A stretch of 54,112 nucleotides of DNA, from positions 1-54,112 of the forward strand of contig CAZSNM010000007.1 in assembly GCA_964608455.1 (NCBI GenBank), read 5' to 3'. The translations under genes and the position numbers were made by a program. Position 1 is the stretch's first letter. Every line of letters begins with the position of its first letter. The notes beneath the pieces are model-generated. The model was not told where the DNA came from and did not search any database. It was given only the letters and a program-made list of their open reading frames with translations. Below are positions 42,022-50,609 of this stretch, piece after piece. The stretch is from DTDX01 sp964608455. Lineage in GTDB: Archaea; Thermoproteota; Bathyarchaeia; 40CM-2-53-6; DTDX01.

Positions 42022-43997
42022 AAAACAATAGAAAAATATTCAGAAAGCTTATTGATATTGAGGAAGCTGAATCAATTATTGAAAATTTTCTTTCCTTAAA
42101 ACCTCTTGGTTTTGAAGAAGTTTCATTGGAGGAGGCTTATGGTAGAGTTCTTGCTGAAGATATTATTTCTAAAATTGATGTTCCAAACTTTGATAAATCA
42201 GCTATGGATGGTTATGCAGTTATAGCTGAAGATACATATGAAGCTTCAGAAGCTCATCCTGTAAAGTTAAGGATTAAAGGTAGAATAGAAGCTGGTGAAG
42301 AACCTAAAATTGAAGTTTTTAATGGAGAGGCTGTTGAAGTTTCCACAGGCGCTCCTATTCCTAAAGGTTCAAATGCCGTTGTTATGGTTGAATATACAAA
42401 AGAAACTAATGGTGAACTGGAAGTTTTTAAATCTGTTCGTCCTGGAGAAAACATTATATATGCAGGCTCAGATATAATGATGGGCGAAACAGTTTTAAAA
42501 GCTGGACAAAAATTAACTTTTAGAGAAGTTGGAGTTTTAGCTGCACTTGGATTAAAGAAAATTAAAGTTTACAAAAAACCTGTGGTAGCTTTAATTTCAA
42601 CTGGAAATGAATTAATTAATCCTGGAGAAACTTTAAAATATGGAAAAATTTATGATATAAATTCTTATTCTTTAAAAGGTGCTTTAATTGAATGCGGAGC
42701 TCAACCAATAAATTTTGGAATTGCTCCAGATAATAAGGAACAAATAAAGTTAAAGATTGAGGAGGCTTTAAAAAAAGCAGATATAATTGTTACTTCAGGA
42801 AGCACTTCAGCAGGTTTTGGAGATATGATGTATAAAGTGATAGAGGAATTAGATGATTCTAGCGTGATAATTCATGGTTTATCCGTTAAACCAGGTAAAC
42901 CAACTATTGTTGGTGTAATTAAAGGAAAACTTATATTTGGTTTGCCTGGATATCCTTCTTCAGCCATATCAATATTTAATGCTTTAGTTAAACCAGTTAT
43001 TTTAAAGTTAACTGGATTAAAAAAAGAGAGTGAAGCAATTATTGAAGCTAAAATACCTTTTAAGATTTTTTCAGCTAAGGGTAGACGAGAATTCATTTTG
43101 GTTCATTTAGTAAATTCTAAGGATGGATATTTAGCCTATCCCATTCTTTCTAATTCAGGTGCCATTTCATCTTTTGCATTAGCAGATGGATATATAGATG
43201 TTCCAGCTGAAGTAGAATTTATTGAAGAAAATGAAAAAGTTAAAGTTTACTTATTTAGCTTAAAAATTAAGGCACCTGAATTAATTTTTATTGGAAGCCA
43301 TTGCATAGGTGTTGATTTAATTTTTTCATTAATGCAAAGGAAAAATTATGTTTCATTATTTAAAATAATTAATGTTGGATCTTTTGGAGGATTAAAAGCT
43401 GTTGAAAGGGGAGAAGCAGATTTAGCTGGAATTCATTTGCTTGATGAAAATTCAAAAGAATATAATTTACCCTATTTAAAAAGAATGAATTTAATTGGAA
43501 AAGTTGCTTTAATAAGAGGTTATAGTAGAAGACAGGGTTTTATAGTAGCTAAGGGAAACCCTAAAAAAATAAAAGGTTTTGAAGATTTATTTAGAAGCGA
43601 TATAACCTTTATTAATAGAAATAAAGGGTCTGGAACAAGAATTCTCATTGATTTAGGTTTAAAGGAAGCTGCTAAAAAACTAGGCATATCTTTTGAGGAG
43701 GCTAAACTTAAAGTTAAAGGATACAATATTGAGGCTAAAACGCATTCAGCAGTTGCCTCAGCTGTAAAATATGGTAAAGCAGATGTAGGAGTAGGAATAG
43801 AATATTATGCTAAATTAAATGATTTAACCTTTATTCCTATATCCAGCGAAAGCTACGATTTTATTATTCCTATAGATAGATTAAATAAGGAAGCTATAAA
43901 AAAATTTTTAGAGATTTTACAATCTAAAGAATTTCAAAAAGAATTAACTGAAAAATTTAACTTTATAATTGATAATCCTGGAAAAATCATTTATTAA
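42018..43997 (+). CDS. MoeA fused to a periplasmic-binding-protein-like domain, copy 2
   Basis: A 659-residue fusion. Residues about 1-410 are a full MoeA (SAMDGYAVIAEDT, EVSTGAPIPKGSNAVV, LISTGNELIN, TSGSTSAGFGD, KPGKPTIVGVIKGKLIFGLPGYP). Residues about 420-659 are a type-2 PBP-like domain (FIGSHCIGVDLIFSL, VGSFGGLKAVERGEADLAGIHLL, RNKGSGTRILID, SAVASAVKYGKADVGVGIE). Such MoeA/PBP-like fusions are known in archaea; the domain may bind molybdate or tungstate for handover, which is not proven. It has a 4-base overlap with copy 1 and converges on the MoeB-like gene with an 11-base overlap. Confidence 0.92.
   Translation: MKNNRKIFRKLIDIEEAESIIENFLSLKPLGFEEVSLEEAYGRVLAEDIISKIDVPNFDKSAMDGYAVIAEDTYEASEAHPVKLRIKGRIEAGEEPKIEVFNGEAVEVSTGAPIPKGSNAVVMVEYTKETNGELEVFKSVRPGENIIYAGSDIMMGETVLKAGQKLTFREVGVLAALGLKKIKVYKKPVVALISTGNELINPGETLKYGKIYDINSYSLKGALIECGAQPINFGIAPDNKEQIKLKIEEALKKADIIVTSGSTSAGFGDMMYKVIEELDDSSVIIHGLSVKPGKPTIVGVIKGKLIFGLPGYPSSAISIFNALVKPVILKLTGLKKESEAIIEAKIPFKIFSAKGRREFILVHLVNSKDGYLAYPILSNSGAISSFALADGYIDVPAEVEFIEENEKVKVYLFSLKIKAPELIFIGSHCIGVDLIFSLMQRKNYVSLFKIINVGSFGGLKAVERGEADLAGIHLLDENSKEYNLPYLKRMNLIGKVALIRGYSRRQGFIVAKGNPKKIKGFEDLFRSDITFINRNKGSGTRILIDLGLKEAAKKLGISFEEAKLKVKGYNIEAKTHSAVASAVKYGKADVGVGIEYYAKLNDLTFIPISSESYDFIIPIDRLNKEAIKKFLEILQSKEFQKELTEKFNFIIDNPGKIIY
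42120..42248 (+). repeat. 129-bp perfect direct repeat, copy 2 (in moeA copy 2)
   Basis: Identical to 40852-40980, in the same orientation and the same codon phase (residues 35-77 of the fusion protein). The distance between copies is 1,268 bases, so recombination between them would delete most of one moeA and create a chimera. Confidence 0.95.
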
Positions 43998-44730
43998 GGT
44001 TTCCGCAAACTTTACATTCATCAATTTTCTCAATTTTGATTTCATCAAACTCCATTTTTAATCCATCAAAAATTATTAAGCGATTTATGGTTAATTCTCC
44101 AATACCTACAATAAGTTTTATAGCTTCCATTGATTGAAGAGCAGCTATAACTGCGGGTGTAACCCCAACAACTGGAAACTTCTCTTTATGAAAAGGAATT
44201 TTTCCATAAATGCATGCTAAACAAGGTGAAGTTTTAGGAATAATAGTGGTGAATCGCCCTTCAAACCCTTCAATTGCACCATGAATCATAGGAATGCCCT
44301 TTTCAACACAAGCTTTATTTAAATAAAATCTAGTTTCAAAATTATCCAATGCATCAATAACTAGATTAAATCCATTAATTAATCTGGAAGCATTTTCTTC
44401 AGTTATAGTTGTTTTCTCTATTGTAATTTTTACTTTATTATTAATTTTTCTTAGTTTCTCTGCAGCTGAATCCACCTTAAATTTTCCAATATCTTTTTCC
44501 CAATGAAGAATTTGTCTATTTAAATTGCTTAATTCAACTTTTTCATTATCAATAAGTTTTATTTCTCCAATCCCTGCAGCAGTTAAGTAGAGAGCAGTTG
44601 GGCACCCTAAGCCTCCAACTCCTGCTATAACAACTTTAGCTGATTTTAACTTAAGCTGTCCTTCTTCACCCCAACCTTCAATCATCATCTGCCTGTCATA
44701 ACGAATTTTTTCTTTTAAGTTAAGCTTCAT
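43987..44730 (-). CDS. MoeB/ThiF/HesA-family E1-like adenylyltransferase
   Basis: This family adenylates the C-terminus of a ubiquitin-like sulfur carrier for molybdopterin or thiamine synthesis, or for archaeal SAMP modification. In 247 residues: RYDRQMMIEGWGEEGQ, nucleotide site VVIAGVGGLGCPTALYL, LSNLNRQILHW, DALDNFETRF, and a zinc site from CLAC and CKVC. The stretch that usually holds the E1 catalytic Cys reads KFPVVGVTPAV without Cys, so it may act by adenylation only. ATG 44730 has GGAG 10 bases ahead, 4 bases after the SRP19 stop. Confidence 0.87.
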   Translation of the reverse strand: MKLNLKEKIRYDRQMMIEGWGEEGQLKLKSAKVVIAGVGGLGCPTALYLTAAGIGEIKLIDNEKVELSNLNRQILHWEKDIGKFKVDSAAEKLRKINNKVKITIEKTTITEENASRLINGFNLVIDALDNFETRFYLNKACVEKGIPMIHGAIEGFEGRFTTIIPKTSPCLACIYGKIPFHKEKFPVVGVTPAVIAALQSMEAIKLIVGIGELTINRLIIFDGLKMEFDEIKIEKIDECKVCGNLNK

Positions 44731-44734
44731 AATT

Positions 44735-45031
44735 TTAAGCTCCAGTTTTTCTAAACCTATTAATTTCATTTGCAATATCTTTTAAAATTTGAATTTTTCC
44801 TTTGTTTTTTCGCTCAACTATTACATAACCTGTTTTATTCCACCATTCTTTAGGTAAAGCTGCATGAGGAACGGCTGTAGGGTTTAAACCAAGCCTTTTA
44901 GAGGCTTCAATTATTTCTTCAAGTTTTGGAGATTCAACAGCTAATTTTTTCGGTATTTTTCGGCCTTCCCCTCTGGTTTTTTTAAGGTCAATGTTAACTG
45001 GCCAAACAACGATTTTCCCAGGTTTTTTCAC
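44735..45031 (-). CDS. Signal recognition particle protein SRP19
   Basis: Binds SRP RNA helices 6 and 8 so that SRP54 can assemble, for membrane targeting. Its 98 residues match the family: VVWPVNIDLKKTRGEGRKIPKKLAV, then ASKRLGLNPTAVPHAALPKEWWNKTGYVIV and a C-terminal helix. It sits between ribosomal protein S8e (20 bases upstream) and the MoeB-like gene, all in one direction. Confidence 0.93.
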   Translation of the reverse strand: MKKPGKIVVWPVNIDLKKTRGEGRKIPKKLAVESPKLEEIIEASKRLGLNPTAVPHAALPKEWWNKTGYVIVERKNKGKIQILKDIANEINRFRKTGA

Positions 45032-45051
45032 AGTGTTTATCCATCCAATTT

Positions 45052-45441
45052 TTAGCTTTTTTCAATAAGCACAGCATTTACTACTCCATTTTGGCCAGGT
45101 CGAGAAGTTATTTTAGCTAAACCAATTTCTGTTTCAATTATAGCTCCTTTAGTTAAAATTCCCCTTCTTTGATAATCTCTATTAGCTGGATTTTCTAAAA
45201 CCTTTTTTATTTTAGCCTTTTGAGATTTACCAGTTTTAGGATCAGTTACATTAGCTGAATCACAAGATAAAACTTTAATCTTAATGTTTCCGCCTCTACA
45301 TCTTTCAATTTTTAGTTTTTTCTCGCCTATTTTGGTTTCTATAGGGTTTCCACCCATTTCATATGCTCTTTTCCCTCTATAGGCTTTTTTCTTTCCACCA
45401 GTTTTCTTTCTTTTATGTAAATCTCCATGCCATTGAGGCAA
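45052..45441 (-). CDS. rps8e: Small ribosomal subunit protein eS8 (S8e)
   Basis: An archaeal/eukaryotic 30S component. Its 129 residues are standard: basic N-terminus MPQWHGDLHKRKKTGGKKKAYRGKRAYEMGG, then RCRGGNIKIKVLSCDSANVTDPKTGK, NPANRDYQRRGILTKGAIIETEIG and RPGQNGVVNAVLI. AAAGGAGG precedes the ATG. Confidence 0.96.
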   Translation of the reverse strand: MPQWHGDLHKRKKTGGKKKAYRGKRAYEMGGNPIETKIGEKKLKIERCRGGNIKIKVLSCDSANVTDPKTGKSQKAKIKKVLENPANRDYQRRGILTKGAIIETEIGLAKITSRPGQNGVVNAVLIEKS

Positions 45442-45681
45442 ATTTTATCCTCCTTTTTCACTTTTTTATAATTTTTAAAAGTTAACTACACAATAATTAA
45501 TTAACTTTGCTATTTTAAGCAAAGATTTAAACATTGGAATAAAACTGAAATATGATAAATAAAGCCTAAATATATAGTAGAGTAGAGAGGAAACATTAAA
45601 TATTTAAATAGAAAATATTTTATTTATGTTTTTTAGGGTTAAAAAACAGGGTTAAAAGAGGGGGAAAGGAGAAGGTAATTA
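45442..45681. promoter_or_regulatory. Divergent intergenic region between S8e and a Cys-rich mini-gene
   Basis: At 240 bases this is the longest spacer in the window. It holds TATA-like runs in both directions (minus-strand TTATAAAAAAG close to S8e; plus-strand AAATATTTAAATAG near 45597-45610), a perfect 6-base inverted repeat CTTTGC/GCAAAG with an 8-base loop at 45505-45524, and a repeated AGGGTTAAAA just before the mini-gene's Shine-Dalgarno. No ORF or RNA gene was seen. Confidence 0.4.
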
Positions 45682-45783
45682 ATGAGTAAATGCAAATATT
45701 GCGGTTGTTCTTGCGATGGAGATTTTTGCTGTGAAGAATGCCGTCATAAATATTGGTTTATGCATATTCTTGATGAAGCTTAA
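45682..45783 (+). CDS. 33-residue cysteine-rich zinc-ribbon mini-protein (DUF2116-like)
   Basis: ATG 45682 follows AAAGGAGAAGG and encodes 33 residues with seven Cys (4, 7, 9, 11, 16, 17, 20): CKYCGC, then GDFCCEECRHKYW. The C-x2-C ... F-C-x2-x-C-R-x-x-Y pattern is that of the short DUF2116-type zinc ribbons of archaea, in which the second knuckle usually reads FCSExCR. It ends by overlapping the convergent scpB stop by 4 bases. The strong ribosome site and family-like motif argue it is real despite its size. The function is unknown. Confidence 0.7.
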   Translation: MSKCKYCGCSCDGDFCCEECRHKYWFMHILDEA

Positions 45784-46343
45784 CTTCCTTCTCCTTTTCC
45801 TTTAAATCGAGTTTGGTTTTGAGTTAATTCTGAAAAAATTTTTGCCAGCTGCTTCTTCATGGTTTTAATATCATAATCCAAGTTAAAGGCATCTGCAAAA
45901 GCTGTTGTCGTTTTTAAAAGTTTTGTTTTACCAATTTTTTCTTCGCTAATAAAACCTAAATCTTTTAAGATTTTTATATGAGCATAAGCATGTTTTCCTC
46001 TAACTTTAGCTACATAAGCTTTTGATATAGGTTGTTTATATGCAATAAATGAAAGAGTTTTTAAAGGTCCTAAAGAAAGAATTTTTTTTCTGCAAAATTT
46101 TTTAACCTTATATAAATATTCAGGTTTAAGTCTCATCATGAATCTTCCATCTTTAAGCTTAAAAATTTGAATTGAACTTTCAGCATTTTCATAGCGTTTA
46201 ATTAAAGCTTCAATAAGTTTTTCAACTTCTTTCAAGCTTTTTTCATTTAAAACTGAAGCTAAAGATTTTAGGCTTAAAGGTTTTCCAGAAGCATAAAGAG
46301 CTGCTTCAATCAAAGCTATTTTTTGTTTTTCTTCTTGAAGCAA
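45780..46343 (-). CDS. scpB: Segregation and condensation protein B (KITE subunit)
   Basis: ScpB dimers bind the kleisin ScpA in the SMC condensin that organises and separates chromosomes. In 187 residues, two winged helices: KIALIEAALYASGKPLSLKSLASVLNEKS at the start, then LGPLKTLSFIAYKQPISKAYVAKVRGKHAYAHIKILKDLGFI, both typical. A basic tail follows. The start is TTG. It comes 22 bases after scpA, in the order smc-scpA-scpB. Confidence 0.9.
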   Translation of the reverse strand: MLQEEKQKIALIEAALYASGKPLSLKSLASVLNEKSLKEVEKLIEALIKRYENAESSIQIFKLKDGRFMMRLKPEYLYKVKKFCRKKILSLGPLKTLSFIAYKQPISKAYVAKVRGKHAYAHIKILKDLGFISEEKIGKTKLLKTTTAFADAFNLDYDIKTMKKQLAKIFSELTQNQTRFKGKGEGS

Positions 46344-46365
46344 ATTTAAACCCTTTTTTCCTTAG

Positions 46366-47016
46366 TTATACTATTAAGATTTTAATATCTTGATTTTCTT
46401 CATTTTCATCTTGAATAATATTTATTTTCCCTTCATTAGCTAAAAAAAGAAGCATAAGAAAATACCTTATTATTTGAAGTAATGGTTGACCTTGAATAAG
46501 CTCTTTAAAATATATTGGTTTACCATTTTCAGCTTTAGAAGTTAAAACCTCATAAAATTTATTTACATAATCTTTAATGTTAAGTAAAAAATCATCTAGT
46601 TGTTCTGTAATTGCTGGAGGAGAAAAAAACTCGTTTTTAATTAGAAGAGTTTTTTTTTCTTTTTCTAAAACCTTTTCTAAAGCTTTTATTATTTCAGATA
46701 TGGAAATAGGTGCATACTCAAATTTTATTAATGGTGGAGGAAGAGGAGGAAGATCTGGTTCTTCAGGTTTAACTTGAGGAGGTTTAGGCGGATCCTCCAT
46801 TTTAAGAATGCTTTCACTTTTCATTCTATGAATTATTGATGAAGATAAAAGAGCTATTCCTGAAGCTGGAAAATCAATTTCCCCAGTTTCCTTCATTTTA
46901 TTTAAAAAATTTTTTAAAAGCTCAGTTAATTTAATTTGCCAAGGTTTTAACTTGCTTATTCTTAATATATCGAAAAGAATTGAAAATGGTGGATTAAGCC
47001 AAAAAGGTTTTTCCAT
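46366..47016 (-). CDS. scpA: Segregation and condensation protein A (kleisin)
   Basis: The kleisin that bridges the two SMC heads. In 216 residues: N-terminal helices that pack on the SMC neck (KPFWLNPPFSILFDILRISKLKPWQIKLTELL), a proline-rich linker near residues 74-96 (PPKPPQVKPEEPDLPPLPPP), and a C-terminal winged helix ending PIYFKELIQGQPLLQIIRYFLMLLFLANEGKINIIQ. It starts 2 bases after the smc stop, so it is translationally coupled. Confidence 0.88.
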   Translation of the reverse strand: MEKPFWLNPPFSILFDILRISKLKPWQIKLTELLKNFLNKMKETGEIDFPASGIALLSSSIIHRMKSESILKMEDPPKPPQVKPEEPDLPPLPPPLIKFEYAPISISEIIKALEKVLEKEKKTLLIKNEFFSPPAITEQLDDFLLNIKDYVNKFYEVLTSKAENGKPIYFKELIQGQPLLQIIRYFLMLLFLANEGKINIIQDENEENQDIKILIV

Positions 47017-47018
47017 TT

Positions 47019-50000
47019 TTATTTTTTAACCTCCTGAATTGGAAGGGAAACTATTTGCGATGAACCCTTTTGAATAAAAACTCCATAAACCATATGAGCT
47101 TTAGAAATTGTAACATCCTTTAAGGAGATTACTATAAATTGGGCTCCTATAGATTTTTCTCTAAGAAGTTCAGCAAGCTTGCTTGAGTTTAAAGCATCTA
47201 AATGAGCATCAACTTCATCAAATAAATAGAAGGGCATGGGTTTTATTGATTGTAAAGCTAAAATAAAGCATATTGTAGCGACAGATTTTTCTCCTCCACT
47301 AGCGCTGTTAATGCTTAATTCAGCTTTTCCAGGAAATTTTAAAAGCATATCTACACCGCCTCTAAATGGATCTTCAGGATTTTCCAAAACAAGTTTTCCA
47401 AAGCCGCCAGATATTTTAGAGAATATTTCTTGAAAGTTTTCATTTACTTTATTGAATGCCTTAATAAAGGCTTCAAGCTTTTCTTTATCTATTTCTTTAA
47501 TAAAGTTTATTATTGCTTGTTTTTCATCTTCAAGCTCGCTTATTCTAATTGATAATTGTTTATAATTCTCTTTATATTCTTTATAATGAGCTTCAGCTAA
47601 TTCATTTATGGCACCTATTTCTTCAAGCTCTTTTCTTAAAATTTTGATTACTTCTTTAGCTTCATCAATGTTTTCTCTAGGTTTTAAAGGTTCCGCATAC
47701 CCAAGTTTATTTAATTCTTTCATTAAAAATGAGATTTTAGTTTGTTTTTCTCTAATTTTGCTTAAAGATTCATTTATTGAGAGGTTTAAAGCATAAATGG
47801 TTTCTTGAGATTTAATCAGTTTTTCCTCAATATTTTTTAATTCAACCTCGAGTTTTTCAATATTAACTTTTAAGGAGGATATAGTTAAAATTAAATTTGT
47901 TTTTTCTTTATTTAAGGATTGAAAGCTTTCTTCAAGCTTGCTTAACTCATGTTGAATAAAGTTAAGCTCATTTTTTCGAGTTTCAGCATTTTTCTTTAAA
48001 TCTTCAATTTGATTGATAATTTGAATTTTTTCTTTATTTAAAGCATTTAATGCTTCTTGATTTGAAGAAAGCTTAGTTTCAATTATGCTTAAGGATTTTT
48101 GTAAATTAGCTAATTCTTCATTAATTTTAGCAGCTTCAGCTTCTTTTTCAGAAATTTTAAATGTTTCTATAAGATTTTCAAGTTTTTCTTTTTTCTCTAT
48201 TAAAGATTGAATGCTTTTTTCTAAATTGTTTTTTTCTAAAAGAAGATGTTTTAAAGAAGATTCTTCAACATCAATTTTATGTTTTAACTGTTGAATTTTT
48301 TCTTCTAAACTTGTTAATTCTTTAAAATCTTGAGTTAAAGCAGATTCTATTTTTGTTTTATCAGAATTTAAAAAGGATATTTGATTTTCTAATTTTGTTT
48401 TTTCATATTTTAATTCTTCAATTTCTTTTTCAAAATTTTCAATTTCAACTTTTCTTTGATTAAATATTTTTTCTAAGCTTTTAATTATTTTTTCTAATGT
48501 TTTAACACCTTTAATTTTTTTGGTTATAGCCTCTATATTATTTACAGGTTTTCTATAGTAGCCTCCTTCAACAGCTCCTTCAGCCTCAATTAAATCACCA
48601 TTTAAATTAACCATTCTAACTTTTGAAGAAAAATTGATTTTTTCCTCATCTATTATATATGTGTCTCCAAAAACATAGTTTATAGCAGCTTCAATTTCCT
48701 TTGGATAATTAATAATGTTTTTTAAAGGTTTAAATTCAGATTTTTTTTCAATAAAATTTTTTGGAAGAAGAGTTAATGGAAGAATTTTTACTCGTCCAAG
48801 CTTCATTTCTTTAAGAAGGTTTAAGCATGCTGCAGCTGCTTCCTCATTTTCTACAACAAGCGCATCTAACCAGCCTGATGAAGCTGCTTCAACAGCTTTT
48901 TCATAAATTTCATCAAATTTAATTAAGTTTCTTAATTTTCCATAAACTCCTTTTAAAACTCCAGTTTCAACCATTGCTTCAAGCTCTGATAAAGCTAATT
49001 TATCTGGAAAAGCTTTTTGAAGCGTTGATTTTTTAGCTTCAAATTCCAAAATAAAGTTTTTAGCTTTATTTAAAGTTTCTAAAATTTTTTGAAGTTCTTT
49101 TCGTTTAGATAAAATAAGTTTTTGAGATTCATTTAGTTTATTGCTTATTTCAATTAAGGTTTTTTCTTTTTCATTTTTAATCTTAATTAAGTTTTCTCTA
49201 TAAGCGTTAGATTTAGAAATAGAAGATGCTAAATTGTTTTTTCTAGCTTCAAAATTAACTAATTGATTTTTCATAAGATCAAGTTTTTCTAAACCAGCTT
49301 TAATTTCACTTTCAATTTTCACTTTATTTTGAAGTATTTCATTTAGTTTTTGAGTTAAAAGCTCTTTTTCATTTAAAAGAAGAGAAAAATCTTTTTTAGT
49401 TTGAATTAAATAATTAGTAACCTTTTCTTTTTCAATAGTTTTTTCCTGAATAATTTTTTGTAAAGATTCTTTTTTACTTAAATAATCTTCAATTTCTTTA
49501 GTTAATTTTAAAATTGCTTCTGAAGTTTGAGTTAATTTTTGCTCAAAAACTTTTTTTTGATTAGTTAAAGATGATAATTCATTTAGTTTAGCTTGAGATT
49601 CAACCTTAAGCTTTGCTATTTTCGCATTTAATTCTCCAAGAGATTTTTCTAAATTTAAAAGGTTTAAATTTTCTTTTTCTAAGTTTTCCTTGCATTTTTT
49701 TAATTTAATTTCAACATTTAATTTTAATTTTGTTAATTCATTTTTTTCTTTTTCTTTTTTCTTTATTTTTTTTTTTTCTTTTTCTGTTTCAACTTTAAGC
49801 GCTTCAACTTCTTTATTTAACTTAATTAATTCGCTTGAAATGATTTCAGCTTCAAGAAAGTTTATTTCTTTTTTTAAAAGTCTACTTTTAAGAAGATTGT
49901 TTCTTTCTTTTCCTAAAGCTTCAAGCCTATTCTTAACTTCATCCATTCTAGCTGAAGCAACTTTAATGTTTACTTCAGCTTTATGAAGCTCCTCTAAAGC

Positions 50001-50528
50001 TTCAGTTTTTCTTGCATCATAAACAGCTATTCCAATCATTTCCTCTATAATTTTTCTTCTTTCTTCAGGAGCTATCTCAGCCATCTTTGTTATTGCATGC
50101 TGTGGAATAATATTAAAGCTGTTTACATGAATGCTGGCTGAAGAAAGCAAATCAATTAATTGCTTTCTAGAAACTCTTTTTCCATTAACCCTATAAATAC
50201 TCTCTCCATTTTTAGAGAATTCTCTTGAAATAGTTACTAAATCAGAATCTATTGGAATTCTTCTATCTGAATTATCAAATTGAATTGCTACATAAGCTGA
50301 TTCAGCTTCATGCTCGCTTGAAGATTTAGATATTAAATCTTCAAGCGAGCTGCCTCTCATTTCTTTTGGGCTTAATTCTCCTAAAGCAAATTTTACAGCA
50401 TCCACAATATTGGATTTTCCGCTTCCATTCGGTCCAGTAATTACAGTTAAACCTTTATCAAGCTTTAAGGAAACTTTTTTTGTAAATGTTTTAAAACCTT
50501 TAATATCTATTCTCTTTATGTAAACCAA
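47019..50528 (-). CDS. smc: Chromosome segregation protein SMC
   Basis: The full-length condensin ATPase, 1169 residues. Walker A GPNGSGKSNIVDAVKFALGE at 32 onward; coiled-coil arms; a hinge about 515-680 with KGVYGKLRNLIKFDEIYEKAVEAA, DALVVENEEAA and GDLIEAEGAVEGGYY; signature SASGGEKSVATICF at about 1075; Walker B PFYLFDEVDAHLDALN at about 1100. It is clearly different from the compact SMC at 37528. The start is TTG with AAGGCGATT upstream. With scpA and scpB it forms a complete operon. Confidence 0.97.
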   Translation of the reverse strand: MVYIKRIDIKGFKTFTKKVSLKLDKGLTVITGPNGSGKSNIVDAVKFALGELSPKEMRGSSLEDLISKSSSEHEAESAYVAIQFDNSDRRIPIDSDLVTISREFSKNGESIYRVNGKRVSRKQLIDLLSSASIHVNSFNIIPQHAITKMAEIAPEERRKIIEEMIGIAVYDARKTEALEELHKAEVNIKVASARMDEVKNRLEALGKERNNLLKSRLLKKEINFLEAEIISSELIKLNKEVEALKVETEKEKKKIKKKEKEKNELTKLKLNVEIKLKKCKENLEKENLNLLNLEKSLGELNAKIAKLKVESQAKLNELSSLTNQKKVFEQKLTQTSEAILKLTKEIEDYLSKKESLQKIIQEKTIEKEKVTNYLIQTKKDFSLLLNEKELLTQKLNEILQNKVKIESEIKAGLEKLDLMKNQLVNFEARKNNLASSISKSNAYRENLIKIKNEKEKTLIEISNKLNESQKLILSKRKELQKILETLNKAKNFILEFEAKKSTLQKAFPDKLALSELEAMVETGVLKGVYGKLRNLIKFDEIYEKAVEAASSGWLDALVVENEEAAAACLNLLKEMKLGRVKILPLTLLPKNFIEKKSEFKPLKNIINYPKEIEAAINYVFGDTYIIDEEKINFSSKVRMVNLNGDLIEAEGAVEGGYYRKPVNNIEAITKKIKGVKTLEKIIKSLEKIFNQRKVEIENFEKEIEELKYEKTKLENQISFLNSDKTKIESALTQDFKELTSLEEKIQQLKHKIDVEESSLKHLLLEKNNLEKSIQSLIEKKEKLENLIETFKISEKEAEAAKINEELANLQKSLSIIETKLSSNQEALNALNKEKIQIINQIEDLKKNAETRKNELNFIQHELSKLEESFQSLNKEKTNLILTISSLKVNIEKLEVELKNIEEKLIKSQETIYALNLSINESLSKIREKQTKISFLMKELNKLGYAEPLKPRENIDEAKEVIKILRKELEEIGAINELAEAHYKEYKENYKQLSIRISELEDEKQAIINFIKEIDKEKLEAFIKAFNKVNENFQEIFSKISGGFGKLVLENPEDPFRGGVDMLLKFPGKAELSINSASGGEKSVATICFILALQSIKPMPFYLFDEVDAHLDALNSSKLAELLREKSIGAQFIVISLKDVTISKAHMVYGVFIQKGSSQIVSLPIQEVKK

Positions 50529-50609
50529 GTTTTTAATCGCCTTAATAAAAACTTGAATTTTTAAGGTTAATAAGCAAACTTCACCTTTTTTTATAAAAAT
50601 TAAAAGTTT

